From JBGPEQ01 sp050180895 (GTDB lineage Bacteria > Pseudomonadota > Alphaproteobacteria > Dongiales > Dongiaceae), in assembly GCA_050180895.1 (NCBI GenBank), contig JBFXDS010000002.1, positions 558,001-622,000 on the forward strand: 64,000 nucleotides of DNA, read 5' to 3'. A program made the position numbers and the translations under genes. Positions 1-8,122 of the stretch are shown piece by piece (the first letter of the stretch is position 1; every line of letters starts with the position of its first letter). The notes beneath the pieces are model-generated. The model did no database searches, was not told the DNA's origin, and saw nothing but the letters and a program-made list of their open reading frames with translations.

Positions 1-684
1 GGCCGGCCGCAGATAGACCCGCGACGGCGGTCCCGTGTCCTCGACGCGGCCGCCGTTCATCACCACGATCCGGTCGGCGATGCTCATCGCCTCTTCCTGG
101 TCGTGGGTGACGTGGATGAAGGTGGTGCCGAGCCGCTTCTGGATCCGCACCAGTTCGTCCTGCATCTGCCGGCGCAGCGCCAGATCGAGCGCGCCGAGCG
201 GCTCGTCCAGCAGCAGCACCTTGGGCTCGACGGCGATGGCCCGCGCCAGCGCCACGCGCTGCTGCTGGCCGCCGGAGAGCTGGTGCACGCCGCGGTCGCC
301 GAAGCCGTCGAGCCCGACCAGCCCCAGCATCGCGTCGGCGCGCCGGCGGCGCTCCGGCTTGGGTATTCCGCGCATGGCCAGGCCGAAGCCGACATTGGCG
401 CGCACGCTCATGTGCGGGAACAGCGCGTAGTCCTGGAACACCGTCGCGGTCGGGCGCCGCGCCGGCGGCAGGTCGGTGACGTCCGCCCCGCCGATATGCA
501 CGCGGCCCTCGCTCGGCGCGACGAAGCCGCCGATCATCGAGAGGATCGTCGTCTTGCCGCTGCCCGAGGGTCCCAGCAGCACGACGAACTCGCCGGCGGC
601 GATGTCGAGGTCGAGCCGGGCGACGGCCGTGGCGCCGTCATAACGCCTGGTGACGCCGGCGAGGCGGACGATGGGCTCAGCCAT
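1..684 (-). CDS. Polyamine-type ABC transporter ATP-binding protein (PotA-like), 3' end cut by window
   Basis: Cytoplasmic ATPase that would energise import through the two permeases encoded just upstream. The 228 visible codons hold Walker A GPSGSGKT (residues 38-45), Q-loop around FQDYALFP, signature LSGGQ (136-140), Walker B LLLDEP (D160, E161) and switch His194. The order and sequence are those of the spermidine/putrescine/iron ATPase family. The ATG at 684 overlaps the end of the upstream permease gene (stop at 677), which implies translational coupling. The C-terminal TOBE domain expected in this family lies beyond position 1. Substrate is inferred from the family only. Confidence 0.93.
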   Translation of the reverse strand, partial: MAEPIVRLAGVTRRYDGATAVARLDLDIAAGEFVVLLGPSGSGKTTILSMIGGFVAPSEGRVHIGGADVTDLPPARRPTATVFQDYALFPHMSVRANVGFGLAMRGIPKPERRRRADAMLGLVGLDGFGDRGVHQLSGGQQQRVALARAIAVEPKVLLLDEPLGALDLALRRQMQDELVRIQKRLGTTFIHVTHDQEEAMSIADRIVVMNGGRVEDTGPPSRVYLRPA

Positions 685-1462
685 CGCGCCGCCTGCGTCC
701 CAGCAGGAGCAGCGCGACGACGACGACCAGTCCCGTCGAGATCGCGAAGACCAGCGTGCCGACGGCGTTCAGCTGCGGGTTCAGGCCGGAGTTCAGCATG
801 TTCCACATGACCACCGGCAGCGTGACGTCGAACCGGCTGAGCAGGAAGGCGATGACGAACTCGTCCCACGACAGGGTGAAGGCGATGACGAAGGCGGCCA
901 GCAGCGTCGGCCACAGCATCGGCACGGTGACCAGCAGCAGCGCCTGCAGCTCGCTCGCCCCAAGGTCGTGGGCGGCGCGCTCGATCTGCGCCTGATGCTC
1001 GCCGAGCTGCGAGTAGATGATGGCGAAGCAGAGCGGCAGGTTGATGACGACATGGCCGATGCCGATGGTGACGAGCGAGCGTGAGATGCCGAGGGCGCCG
1101 AAGGCGTTGAGCAGGCCCAGGCCGATGATGATGTAGGGCACCGTGAGCGGCGCCATCAGGCCGAACCGCAGGCGGCCGGCGTGGCGCGGCCGCGCGCGGG
1201 CGAGCCCGTAGGCGGCGAGGAAGCCGAGCGCCACGGCGACGGCCGAGGACGCGACGCCGACCGCCACCGAGTTGCCGAGCCCCGCCATCAGCCTGCGGTT
1301 GGCCAGCATCGCCTCGTACCAGCGCAGCGAGGCGCCGCGGAACGGCGGCACCGGCAGCAGCCCGTCCTGGAACGAGTACTGCACCAGGATCACCACCGGC
1401 AGGAAGATGAAAACGATGGCCGCCGCGAGATAGGCGGCGACGGCGAGGTCGCGGAGCCTCAT
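677..1462 (-). CDS. ABC transporter inner-membrane permease (PotC-like)
   Basis: A 261-residue polytopic permease. It has an N-terminal membrane segment (AAYLAAAIVFIFLPVVILV), several further hydrophobic helices, and the EAA coupling loop seen as ERAAHDLGASELQALLLVTV, which contacts the ATPase. The start at 1462 (MRLRD) is preferred over an in-frame start at 1480, since it places the first helix close to the N-terminus. It belongs to the same operon as the ATPase at 1-684 and the permease at 1833-2678, although about 370 bp of repeats separate it from the latter. Confidence 0.92.
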   Translation of the reverse strand: MRLRDLAVAAYLAAAIVFIFLPVVILVQYSFQDGLLPVPPFRGASLRWYEAMLANRRLMAGLGNSVAVGVASSAVAVALGFLAAYGLARARPRHAGRLRFGLMAPLTVPYIIIGLGLLNAFGALGISRSLVTIGIGHVVINLPLCFAIIYSQLGEHQAQIERAAHDLGASELQALLLVTVPMLWPTLLAAFVIAFTLSWDEFVIAFLLSRFDVTLPVVMWNMLNSGLNPQLNAVGTLVFAISTGLVVVVALLLLGRRRRDG

Positions 1463-1480
1463 GACGCGGCGCTCGCGCAA

Positions 1481-1832
1481 CTGTCCTCACCTCCATTCTC
1501 TCCCGCAGGGCAATCGCATTTGACCGCAATGCGGGCCAGCAGGAAGGCATGTGCACGCGGAGACGCGGAGGCGCGGAGAACGCCCACTCCACCGCTGCGA
1601 GGCGCAGGTTCCGCACTGAAGCGGCAGATTGCGCCGGATCGAGAAGGCTCGATGGCCTCCGCGCCTCCGCGCCTCCGCGTGCCAAAAATCCTTCGCAGTG
1701 CGCCCGAACATTCAAATGCTGCTGCCCTGCCCTCCCCCACTGCGCGGGCGAAGGGGCGGTCGAGTTCGGATGTCACGACAGCGTCACCTCTCCCGCGCGA
1801 GCGGGAGAGGGCCAGGGTGAGGGTGGACGCCA
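1481..1832. repeat. Dispersed palindromic repeats inside the ABC operon
   Basis: No gene is seen between the two permease genes. Instead there is a 25-bp inverted pair (1554-1578 and 1657-1681, 24 of 25 matching, GGAG/CGCGG-rich). A tight hairpin follows with arms CCTCTCCCGC (1787-1796) and GCGGGAGAGG (1801-1810) around GCGA, flanked by CCAGGGTGAGGGTGG. The same 'CTCTCCCGC' element occurs again at 46350-46431. These are intergenic REP/BIME-like elements of the kind scattered through alphaproteobacterial genomes. They may act as an mRNA processing or stability element within the operon. Confidence 0.7.
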
Positions 1833-2678
1833 TCACACCCGCTCCATCCTGAGGTAGCGGGCGAACAGCAGATAGGCGGCGGTCACCGTCAGCATCAGGT
1901 ACATGCCAAGGGCCGAGGCCATGGGGAAATCGGCGCGGCGCTCGATCTGCAGCATGATCGCCTGCGGCAGCAGCAGCTCGCGGCCGCCGCCCAGGATCTG
2001 CGGCGTGATGTAGTCGCCGATCGCCAGGACGAAGGTCATGAAGGCGCCGACGGCGACGCCGGGCAGGCTCAGCGGCAGCGTCACATGGCGGAAGGTCTGC
2101 CAGGACGAGGCGCCGAGATCGGCCGCCGCCCGCCGATAGGAGTCCTTGATCTGCACGAGGTTGGCATAGATCGTCAGCGTCAGCAGCATGACGAAGAAAT
2201 GGACGAAGCCGAGGACGGTGGCGCCGCGGCTGTTGCCGAATTCGACCGGCGCATCCAGCAGGCCGGCGGCGAGCAGCAGCTGATTGAGGACGCCGTTCTT
2301 CGACAGCACGACCAGCCAGCTGTAGGAACGGATCACGTAGGAGGTCCAGAACGGCAGGACCAGCATGACCAGCAGCACCCGCTGCCAACGTGGCGGCGTC
2401 CGGTAGGCGAGGATGTAGGCGATCGGATAGGCCAGCGGCACGCTGACGGCGGTCACGATCAGCGTCACCTCGAAGGAATTCAGTAAGGCATTGAGGAAGG
2501 CGCCGTCGCTGCGCGTGAAGAAGCCGGCGTAGTTCTCGAGCGTAAAGGCGCCGCTGCCGCGTTGCGTGAAGCTGACCGCCAGCATGACGGCAAGCGGGAC
2601 GGCAAACAGCGCGCCGGTCCAGGCGAGCGCCGGTCCCATCGCCCAGCGCGTCAGGTTGCCGCCGGCGCCTCGCCTCAT
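1833..2678 (-). CDS. ABC transporter inner-membrane permease (PotB-like)
   Basis: A 281-residue permease that would pair with the product of 677-1462. The N-terminal helix (ALAWTGALFAVPLAVMLAVSF) is followed by a periplasmic segment, then five more hydrophobic helices. The EAA loop appears as RRAAADLGASSWQTFRHVTLPLSLPG. The ATG at 2678 overlaps the TGA of the upstream decarboxylase gene (ATGA arrangement), which decides the start and shows coupling. The substrate is probably a polyamine or related amine, inferred from family and neighbours. Confidence 0.92.
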   Translation of the reverse strand: MRRGAGGNLTRWAMGPALAWTGALFAVPLAVMLAVSFTQRGSGAFTLENYAGFFTRSDGAFLNALLNSFEVTLIVTAVSVPLAYPIAYILAYRTPPRWQRVLLVMLVLPFWTSYVIRSYSWLVVLSKNGVLNQLLLAAGLLDAPVEFGNSRGATVLGFVHFFVMLLTLTIYANLVQIKDSYRRAAADLGASSWQTFRHVTLPLSLPGVAVGAFMTFVLAIGDYITPQILGGGRELLLPQAIMLQIERRADFPMASALGMYLMLTVTAAYLLFARYLRMERV

Positions 2679-4048
2679 GCGACGGGCACCGCCTCCTCCC
2701 TCCGGACCGCAGCCGCAATCCGCAGCATCGCGTCGAGACTCTTCTCCACGTCGGCGTCGGTCGTTGCCCAGGACGAGACGCTGATGCGCATGGCGGCGCG
2801 GCCCTGCCACTCGGTCCCGCCGCACCAGCAGGTGCCGTCGGCCTGGAGGCCGGCGATCACCCGCCGCGTCGCCTCCGGCGCGCCGAATGACACCAGCACC
2901 TGATTGAGCACCACGTCGTTCAGCACCTCGTATCCGGCGGCGCGCAGCCCTTCGGCGAAGCGGGTCGCCTGCCGGCAGTTGCGCTCCACCAGCTCGGCGA
3001 TGCCGCGGCGGCCGAGCGATTTCAGCGCCGCCCACACCTCGACGCCGCGCGCGCGGCGCGACATCTCCGGCGTGTAGTCGTTGGGCTTGCGCTGTTCGGC
3101 GACCGACAGATAGGCCGCCGACACCGCCATCGCGGCTTGCAGCGTCGCGGGATCGCGCACGAAGGCGAGGCCGCAATCATAGGGCACATTGAGCCATTTG
3201 TGCCCGTCCGTAGCCCAGGAGTCGGCGCGATCGATGCCGGCGATGAGATGCGCGCGCCGCGGCGCCGTGGCGGCCCACAAGCCGAAGGCACCGTCGACAT
3301 GGACCCAGGCGCCGGCTGCATGGGCGCGGTCGCACAGCTCGCCGATCGGATCGAACGCTCCGCTGTTCACGTTGCCGGCCTGCAGGCAGACGATCGCCGG
3401 ACCCGACAGGCTTGGGAAGGCGCCGGCCCGCATCCGGCCCTGGCCGTCGACGGGCACGCGCAGCGCGCGATTGCGGCCTAGTCCGAGAAGTGCCAATGCC
3501 TTGAGCACGGCGACATGGACTTCCTCGCCGACGACGACCGTGATCGGCGGGGCGCCGATCAGGCCATCGTTCGCGACGTCCCAGCCGGTGGCCTGCAGGA
3601 CCGACGTCCGCGCTGCCGCGAGGCAGCTGAAGTTGGCCATGGTCGCGCCGGTGACGAAGCCGGCGCCTGTCGCGCGCGGCAGCCCCAGCAGGTCGACGAG
3701 CCAGCGCAGCGCCACGTTCTCGATGCTGGCCGCCGCTGGCGAGGCCGGCCATCCCGCGACGTTCTGGTCCCACGCACCCGCCAGCCAGTTCGCGGCCACC
3801 GTCGCCGGCAGCGCGCCTCCGGTGACCCAGCCGTAGAAGCGCCGGCCGGCCGTCGCCATCGTCGCCGGCGAGCCGACCTCGTCGAGCAGTGCCAGCACCG
3901 CCGCGGCGTCGCTCGGCTCATCGGGGAGGGGCTCGTCCAACCGCGCCAGGCCGGCCACCGCCCGCGGGCTCGGTGCGACGCCGCGCGAATCGAGCGTCTC
4001 GAGATAGCGGATGGCGCGGTCCGCCGCCGCCTTCAACAGATCCCTCAT
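2675..4048 (-). CDS. PLP-dependent amino acid decarboxylase family protein (group II)
   Basis: A 457-residue fold-type I PLP enzyme of the aromatic-amino-acid/glutamate decarboxylase superfamily. The cofactor-binding Asp is in HVDGA (D252) and the Schiff-base Lys is in TDGHKWLN (K284). The glycine-rich GFVTGATMANF segment contacts the PLP phosphate. The ATG at 4048 is chosen over one 39 nt upstream because MRDLLKAAADRAIRYL is the usual start of the family. It is the first gene of an operon with the ABC permeases and ATPase, joined by a 4-bp overlap, suggesting that it processes the imported compound. The exact substrate is unknown; some relatives are aldolases or deaminases. Confidence 0.85.
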   Translation of the reverse strand: MRDLLKAAADRAIRYLETLDSRGVAPSPRAVAGLARLDEPLPDEPSDAAAVLALLDEVGSPATMATAGRRFYGWVTGGALPATVAANWLAGAWDQNVAGWPASPAAASIENVALRWLVDLLGLPRATGAGFVTGATMANFSCLAAARTSVLQATGWDVANDGLIGAPPITVVVGEEVHVAVLKALALLGLGRNRALRVPVDGQGRMRAGAFPSLSGPAIVCLQAGNVNSGAFDPIGELCDRAHAAGAWVHVDGAFGLWAATAPRRAHLIAGIDRADSWATDGHKWLNVPYDCGLAFVRDPATLQAAMAVSAAYLSVAEQRKPNDYTPEMSRRARGVEVWAALKSLGRRGIAELVERNCRQATRFAEGLRAAGYEVLNDVVLNQVLVSFGAPEATRRVIAGLQADGTCWCGGTEWQGRAAMRISVSSWATTDADVEKSLDAMLRIAAAVRREEAVPVA

Positions 4049-4238
4049 CTTCGAATCCGCTCCATCGACCCGCCGCACCCAAGGCACGAATTCTCGATCC
4101 TATCGCCCAAGGTAGCAAGGGCACGATCCGAAATGGCAGCAGCGCCGGCAAAGCTCGTTGACTCCATCGGCGGTATCGTCGATTTCAGGATGCGGCATCG
4201 CGATCGCCGCACCGCCGCCCGGAGGCTCCAGGAGGAAC

Positions 4239-6002
4239 ATGACCAGCCACGGCCCCTTGATCGCGACGATCGTTGCGGCACTTGTCCTCGCCTTCGGCCT
4301 GGGCACGATCGCGCATCGGCTGCGGATCTCGCCGCTCGTCGGCTACCTGCTGGCCGGCGTGGCCGTGGGTCCGTTCACGCCCGGCTTCGTCGCGAACCAG
4401 CCACTGGCCACCGAGCTCGCGGAGATCGGCGTCATCCTCCTGATGTTCGGCGTCGGGTTGCACTTTTCGTTCAAGGAGCTTCTCGCGGTCCGCTGGATCG
4501 CCGTGCCCGGTGCCGTCGTGCAGATCTCCGTCGCGACGCTTCTCGGCATGGGACTGGGGTGGCTGCTGGGCTGGGACCTTGCCGGCGGATTCGTCTTCGG
4601 CCTGGCCCTGTCGGTCGCCAGCACCGTCGTCCTCCTGCGGGCGCTGCAGGAGCGACGGTTGGTCGAGACCGAGCGCGGCCGCGTCGCCGTCGGCTGGCTG
4701 ATCGTCGAGGATATCGCCATGGTCCTCGCGCTGGTCCTGCTGCCGGCCATCGCCGACGCGCTCGGCGGCGGCGCATCCCCCGGCGCCACGGCCCCCATCG
4801 GCGGCCTCGATGCCGTCGAACCGGATTCCGTCGAGGCGGAGGTGCGGGGCGAGTTCGGGCTGTTCGGCGTTCTCGCGCTCACGCTCGGCAAGGTGGTCGC
4901 TTTCGTCGTCATGATGCTCGTCGTCGGGCGGCGGGTGATTCCGTGGATCCTGCACTACATCGCGCATACGGGATCCCGCGAGCTGTTCCGGCTGTCCGTG
5001 CTGGCGGTGGCGCTCGGCGTCGCCTATGGCGCGTCGGTGCTGTTCGACGTTTCCTTCGCCCTCGGCGCCTTCTTCGCCGGCATGATCCTCAGCGAATCCG
5101 AGCTCAGCCAGCAGGCCGCGGAGGAATCGCTGCCGCTGCGCGACGCCTTCGCCGTGCTGTTCTTCGTGTCGGTAGGCATGCTGTTCGACCCCAGCATCAT
5201 CCTGCGCGAGCCATGGTCGCTGCTGGGAACGCTCGCGATCATCCTGATCGGCAAGTCGATCGCCGCGCTGGCGATCGTGCGCGCCTTCGGCCACTCGATG
5301 ATGACGGCACTGACGATTTCCGCGAGCCTGGCGCAGATCGGCGAATTCTCGTTCATCCTTGCGGGGCTCGGCGTCGCCCTGGGAGTGCTGTCGGAAGCCG
5401 GCCAAGACCTCATCCTTGCCGGCGCCATCCTCTCGATCATGGCCAACCCGCTCGCCTTCTCCCTCATCGACCGCCTGCGGCCGGGTTCCAAGCCCGCGGG
5501 CACCGCTGCAAGCGCACCGGCCGCTGCTCAGGTATCGGACCTCCAGCCGACGGAGTTGAGCCGCCATGCCATCGTCGTCGGCTTTGGGCGCGTCGGCAGC
5601 GTCGTGGCCGACGGCCTGAGTTCCGCCGGATATCCCGTGCTGGCGATCGAGGAGCGCACGGAGGCTGTGCAGGCGGCGCGCGACAGGGGGATCGAGGCCC
5701 TGGTCGGCAACGCCGCCGACCCGAACATATTGGCGGCGGCGAACCTGCAGGGCGCCCAACTGCTGATGGTTGCAGTTCCCGGCGCCTTCGATGCCGGACA
5801 GATCGTCGAGCAGGCGCGGGCGGCCAATCCGGGCCTCCGCATCGTCGCCCGCGCCCACTCCGATGCCGAGGTCGAGTATCTGATGGGCCTCGGCGCCAGC
5901 AGCACGATCATGGGCGAACGGGAGATCGCCCGGGGCATGTTGGAAGAGGCGCTGAAGATGCAGGCGTCCGATCCGGAATCCCCGCCGCAAACGGCTCTGT
6001 GA
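4239..6002 (+). CDS. Monovalent cation:proton antiporter-2 (KefB/YbaL-like) with C-terminal TrkA-N domain
   Basis: A 587-residue CPA2 antiporter. The N-terminal ~385 residues are a run of hydrophobic helices, including the conserved GYLLAGVAVGPFTPG and EIGVILLMFGVGLHFS segments. A Rossmann NAD-binding regulatory domain follows (IVVGFGRVGSVVADGL). The ATG at 4239 is chosen because AGGAGG lies at 4230-4235 just upstream; a longer frame from 4158 has no RBS and a poor N-terminus. It would exchange K+ or Na+ for H+ at the inner membrane. It sits on the plus strand and splits an otherwise minus-strand amine transport operon from its binding protein. Confidence 0.92.
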   Translation: MTSHGPLIATIVAALVLAFGLGTIAHRLRISPLVGYLLAGVAVGPFTPGFVANQPLATELAEIGVILLMFGVGLHFSFKELLAVRWIAVPGAVVQISVATLLGMGLGWLLGWDLAGGFVFGLALSVASTVVLLRALQERRLVETERGRVAVGWLIVEDIAMVLALVLLPAIADALGGGASPGATAPIGGLDAVEPDSVEAEVRGEFGLFGVLALTLGKVVAFVVMMLVVGRRVIPWILHYIAHTGSRELFRLSVLAVALGVAYGASVLFDVSFALGAFFAGMILSESELSQQAAEESLPLRDAFAVLFFVSVGMLFDPSIILREPWSLLGTLAIILIGKSIAALAIVRAFGHSMMTALTISASLAQIGEFSFILAGLGVALGVLSEAGQDLILAGAILSIMANPLAFSLIDRLRPGSKPAGTAASAPAAAQVSDLQPTELSRHAIVVGFGRVGSVVADGLSSAGYPVLAIEERTEAVQAARDRGIEALVGNAADPNILAAANLQGAQLLMVAVPGAFDAGQIVEQARAANPGLRIVARAHSDAEVEYLMGLGASSTIMGEREIARGMLEEALKMQASDPESPPQTAL

Positions 6003-6010
6003 AGCGCCGG

Positions 6011-7087
6011 TCAGGCGTTCAGCATCTCCGTCCACAGGTCGGTCAGCGCGCGGTCGAGCGCGTCGTCGACCTGCAGGTAGTGGAACGACTTGGCGAGGAA
6101 TGTCGGCTGCTCGTCCCAGCGCAGGATCTTCTTCTGGGCTTCGTCGAGCGCGGCGCTCCGGTTCGCCGGCATCGCCCAATAGCAGGCTGACGTCGCCAGC
6201 CGGGCCTGTCCCTCCGGGCCCAGCACGTATTGCACGAACGCCTTCGCCAGATCATGGCGCATCGAGTCCTTGAAGATGGCGAGAGACTGCATCCAGCGCA
6301 CGCCGCCCTCGTCGGGCAGCACCCAGTCGAGCTGCGGTTGCTCTCCCATCAGGCCAGCGACGGCATATTCGCCGCCGCCGACGATGACATCGGCCGAACC
6401 GCTGACCAGGGCGTTCTGCACGGTCACGACGTCGCCGACCAACGCCGACTGCCGCTTCATCGCCAGCAGTTTCTCCTTGATCGCGGGAATGTGGTCCTGG
6501 CTCAGCTCGCTCGGCTTGATGCCGAGGCCGATGGCGACCATCGCGATCACCGGGTTGTAGTAGTCGTAGATGGCGAGGCGTCCGGCATATTTGCCGTCCC
6601 ACATCACGGCGGACTTGCGCATGTCCGCCGGATCGACCTTGGCGCTGTTGTAGGAAAAGCAGTTATAGCCGAACTTCTCGGTCACGCCGAAGGCCCTGCC
6701 GCCCGGCTTGTTGAATTCTGGCGCCGCGACCTCCGGAAAGATGTCGGCCATGGGGTAGTCGGCATCGTCGAGCTCGGCCAGATAGCCCCTCTCGGCTAGC
6801 CGCGGAATATCGACCGTATCCAGCACCAGCACGTCCCAGTCGCCGGGCTGCGACTGATCGAGCACGGCCAGGGCCTCGCCCGTGGCGCCGAACTCCTTGG
6901 TATTGACCTTGACGCCGTTGGCCTCCTCGAACGGCGTCAGCAGATTGGGATCGGCGTGATCGCACCAGACGAGGGCATTGAGCTCGTCGGCGCCGCGGGC
7001 CCGGCGCGGCAGACCGAGCGACGCGGCGGCAAGGGCGGCAGCGCCGCCGCCGAGGACCCGGCGGCGGGAAAAGAGGGGGTGGAACAT
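6011..7087 (-). CDS. Periplasmic polyamine-type ABC substrate-binding protein (PotD/PotF-like), Tat signal
   Basis: A 358-residue type-2 periplasmic binding protein. The N-terminus FSRRRVLGGGAAALAAASLG is a twin-arginine signal ending near ARGAD. The mature part shows the family features ALVWCDHADPNLLTPFEEANG, then DWDVLVLDTVDIPRLAERGYL and ADVIVGGGEYAVAGL. It is probably the binding subunit for the permeases and ATPase at 1-2678, from which the antiporter gene separates it. It is divergent from the TetR-type gene at 7199. The shared spacer carries a 20-bp palindrome, so repression by that regulator is likely. Confidence 0.88.
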   Translation of the reverse strand: MFHPLFSRRRVLGGGAAALAAASLGLPRRARGADELNALVWCDHADPNLLTPFEEANGVKVNTKEFGATGEALAVLDQSQPGDWDVLVLDTVDIPRLAERGYLAELDDADYPMADIFPEVAAPEFNKPGGRAFGVTEKFGYNCFSYNSAKVDPADMRKSAVMWDGKYAGRLAIYDYYNPVIAMVAIGLGIKPSELSQDHIPAIKEKLLAMKRQSALVGDVVTVQNALVSGSADVIVGGGEYAVAGLMGEQPQLDWVLPDEGGVRWMQSLAIFKDSMRHDLAKAFVQYVLGPEGQARLATSACYWAMPANRSAALDEAQKKILRWDEQPTFLAKSFHYLQVDDALDRALTDLWTEMLNA

Positions 7088-7135
7088 CGAACGTCTCCCG
7101 GTTGGCAGAGGCTCATTCGGCCGCTGCGGCTTTCA

Positions 7136-7174
7136 TTGACCGGAAAAATGAATGACCTATAAATTTAGGTCAAG
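7136..7174 (+). promoter_or_regulatory. Divergent promoter with palindromic TetR-type operator
   Basis: TTGACC (7136-7141) and TATAAA (7158-7163), 16 nt apart, form a plausible sigma70 promoter for the regulator at 7199. A palindrome TGACCTA-N6-TAGGTCA (7153-7172) overlaps the -10 box. On the other strand, TTGACC (7173-7168) could be a -35 for the binding-protein gene. A palindrome covering both promoters is the usual layout for an autoregulated TetR repressor that also controls its divergent neighbour. Binding itself is inferred. Confidence 0.65.
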
Positions 7175-7198
7175 CTTCAATTTTTTCCCGGACAGAGC

Positions 7199-7813
7199 AT
7201 GAGTGGACTGCGTGAGCGACAGAAGGCCGGCCGGCGCCGCGACATTCTCGAAGCGGCGGCCGCCCTGTTCAAGCGTGACGGCTTCGCCGCCGCCGGCATC
7301 GAGCAGATCGCGCAGCGCGCCGAGCTCTCGGCCGGCACGGTCTACAATTACTTCCCGTCCAAGGGCGACCTGTTGCTGGCGCTTGTGGCGCTCGACGGAC
7401 AGGAGGTGCGCGCGGCCGGCGCCGCGCTGGTCGCCGCGCCGCCGGCCGATCCGGCCAAGGCGATCTGCCGGCTGCTCGAGATCTATGTCGACCACTCGCT
7501 GGTCCATCTCGACAAACGCCTGTGGAGGCAGATGATGGCCAATGCGCTCTACTTCGCCGACACGTCGCTGGGCGCCGGCTATCGCGAGCTCGATCGCCTG
7601 CTGGCGGCGCAGGTGTCGGACCTCTGCCGGGCGCTGCAGCGCGCTCGCCGCCTGCCGTGCCGCATCGACTGCGACGATGCCGGGCAGGTGCTGTTCTTCG
7701 TCTGTAATTCGCTCTTCATGGAATTCGTCGCCGACGACGCCATGCGGCTCTCCCGCCTGAAGCGGCGGATGTTCCGCCAGGTGCGGCTGGTGGTCGACGG
7801 GCTGCTGGACTGA
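7199..7813 (+). CDS. TetR/AcrR family transcriptional regulator
   Basis: A 204-residue one-domain repressor. The N-terminal helix-turn-helix is clear: RDILEAAAALFKRDGFAAAG, then IEQIAQRAELSAGTVYNYF and the PSKGDLLLAL ligand-domain start. The C-terminal ~140 residues are the variable helical ligand/dimer domain. The divergent arrangement with the binding protein gene and the palindrome at 7153-7172 suggest local control of amine uptake. The ligand is unknown. Confidence 0.9.
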   Translation: MSGLRERQKAGRRRDILEAAAALFKRDGFAAAGIEQIAQRAELSAGTVYNYFPSKGDLLLALVALDGQEVRAAGAALVAAPPADPAKAICRLLEIYVDHSLVHLDKRLWRQMMANALYFADTSLGAGYRELDRLLAAQVSDLCRALQRARRLPCRIDCDDAGQVLFFVCNSLFMEFVADDAMRLSRLKRRMFRQVRLVVDGLLD

Positions 7814-7868
7814 ATCAAAGTCACCGCACTTTCTGCGTATCGCCTGAAACGCAATCGGACGAAATCCC

Positions 7869-7897
7869 TTGACAAGTTCTTCTAATGTTCTTATTAT
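7869..7897 (+). promoter_or_regulatory. SOS promoter: sigma70 boxes with GTTC-N7-GTTC LexA box in the spacer
   Basis: TTGACA (7869-7874) and TATTAT (7892-7897) are separated by 17 nt, a near-consensus promoter. The spacer holds GTTC (7876-7879), seven bases, then GTTC (7887-7890). GTTC-N7-GTTC is the established LexA operator of alphaproteobacteria. Bound LexA would sit between -35 and -10. The next convincing gene downstream is the DNA ligase at 8123, with a leader of roughly 220 nt. The rest of 7814-8122 shows no convincing gene. Confidence 0.75.
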
Positions 7898-8122
7898 GTA
7901 AAGTCATCTGGATAGATATCGGCGCGGCAAGAATCGAGATCTGATGCCATTCATGCACCTCCTACTCCAACAGCCGCGACAGCGTCCGCATGCGATCGGG
8001 GGCAGGACAAGCGAGGGATATTACGCAAAATACGATACGGTTGAATTTCGAGTTTTTGCGTTCGACCCCTCCTTCCCTGAAATCGCCGGGATGGTCGCGG
8101 GACGGCCGGGTGGAAGCGCCGG

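Noticed and set aside
4185..6179. 664-codon minus-strand frame over the antiporter
   Set aside because: Mirror of the antiporter gene, without recognisable domains.
7814..7868. Terminator after the TetR gene
   Set aside because: No stable GC hairpin with a T-tract could be found before the SOS promoter.
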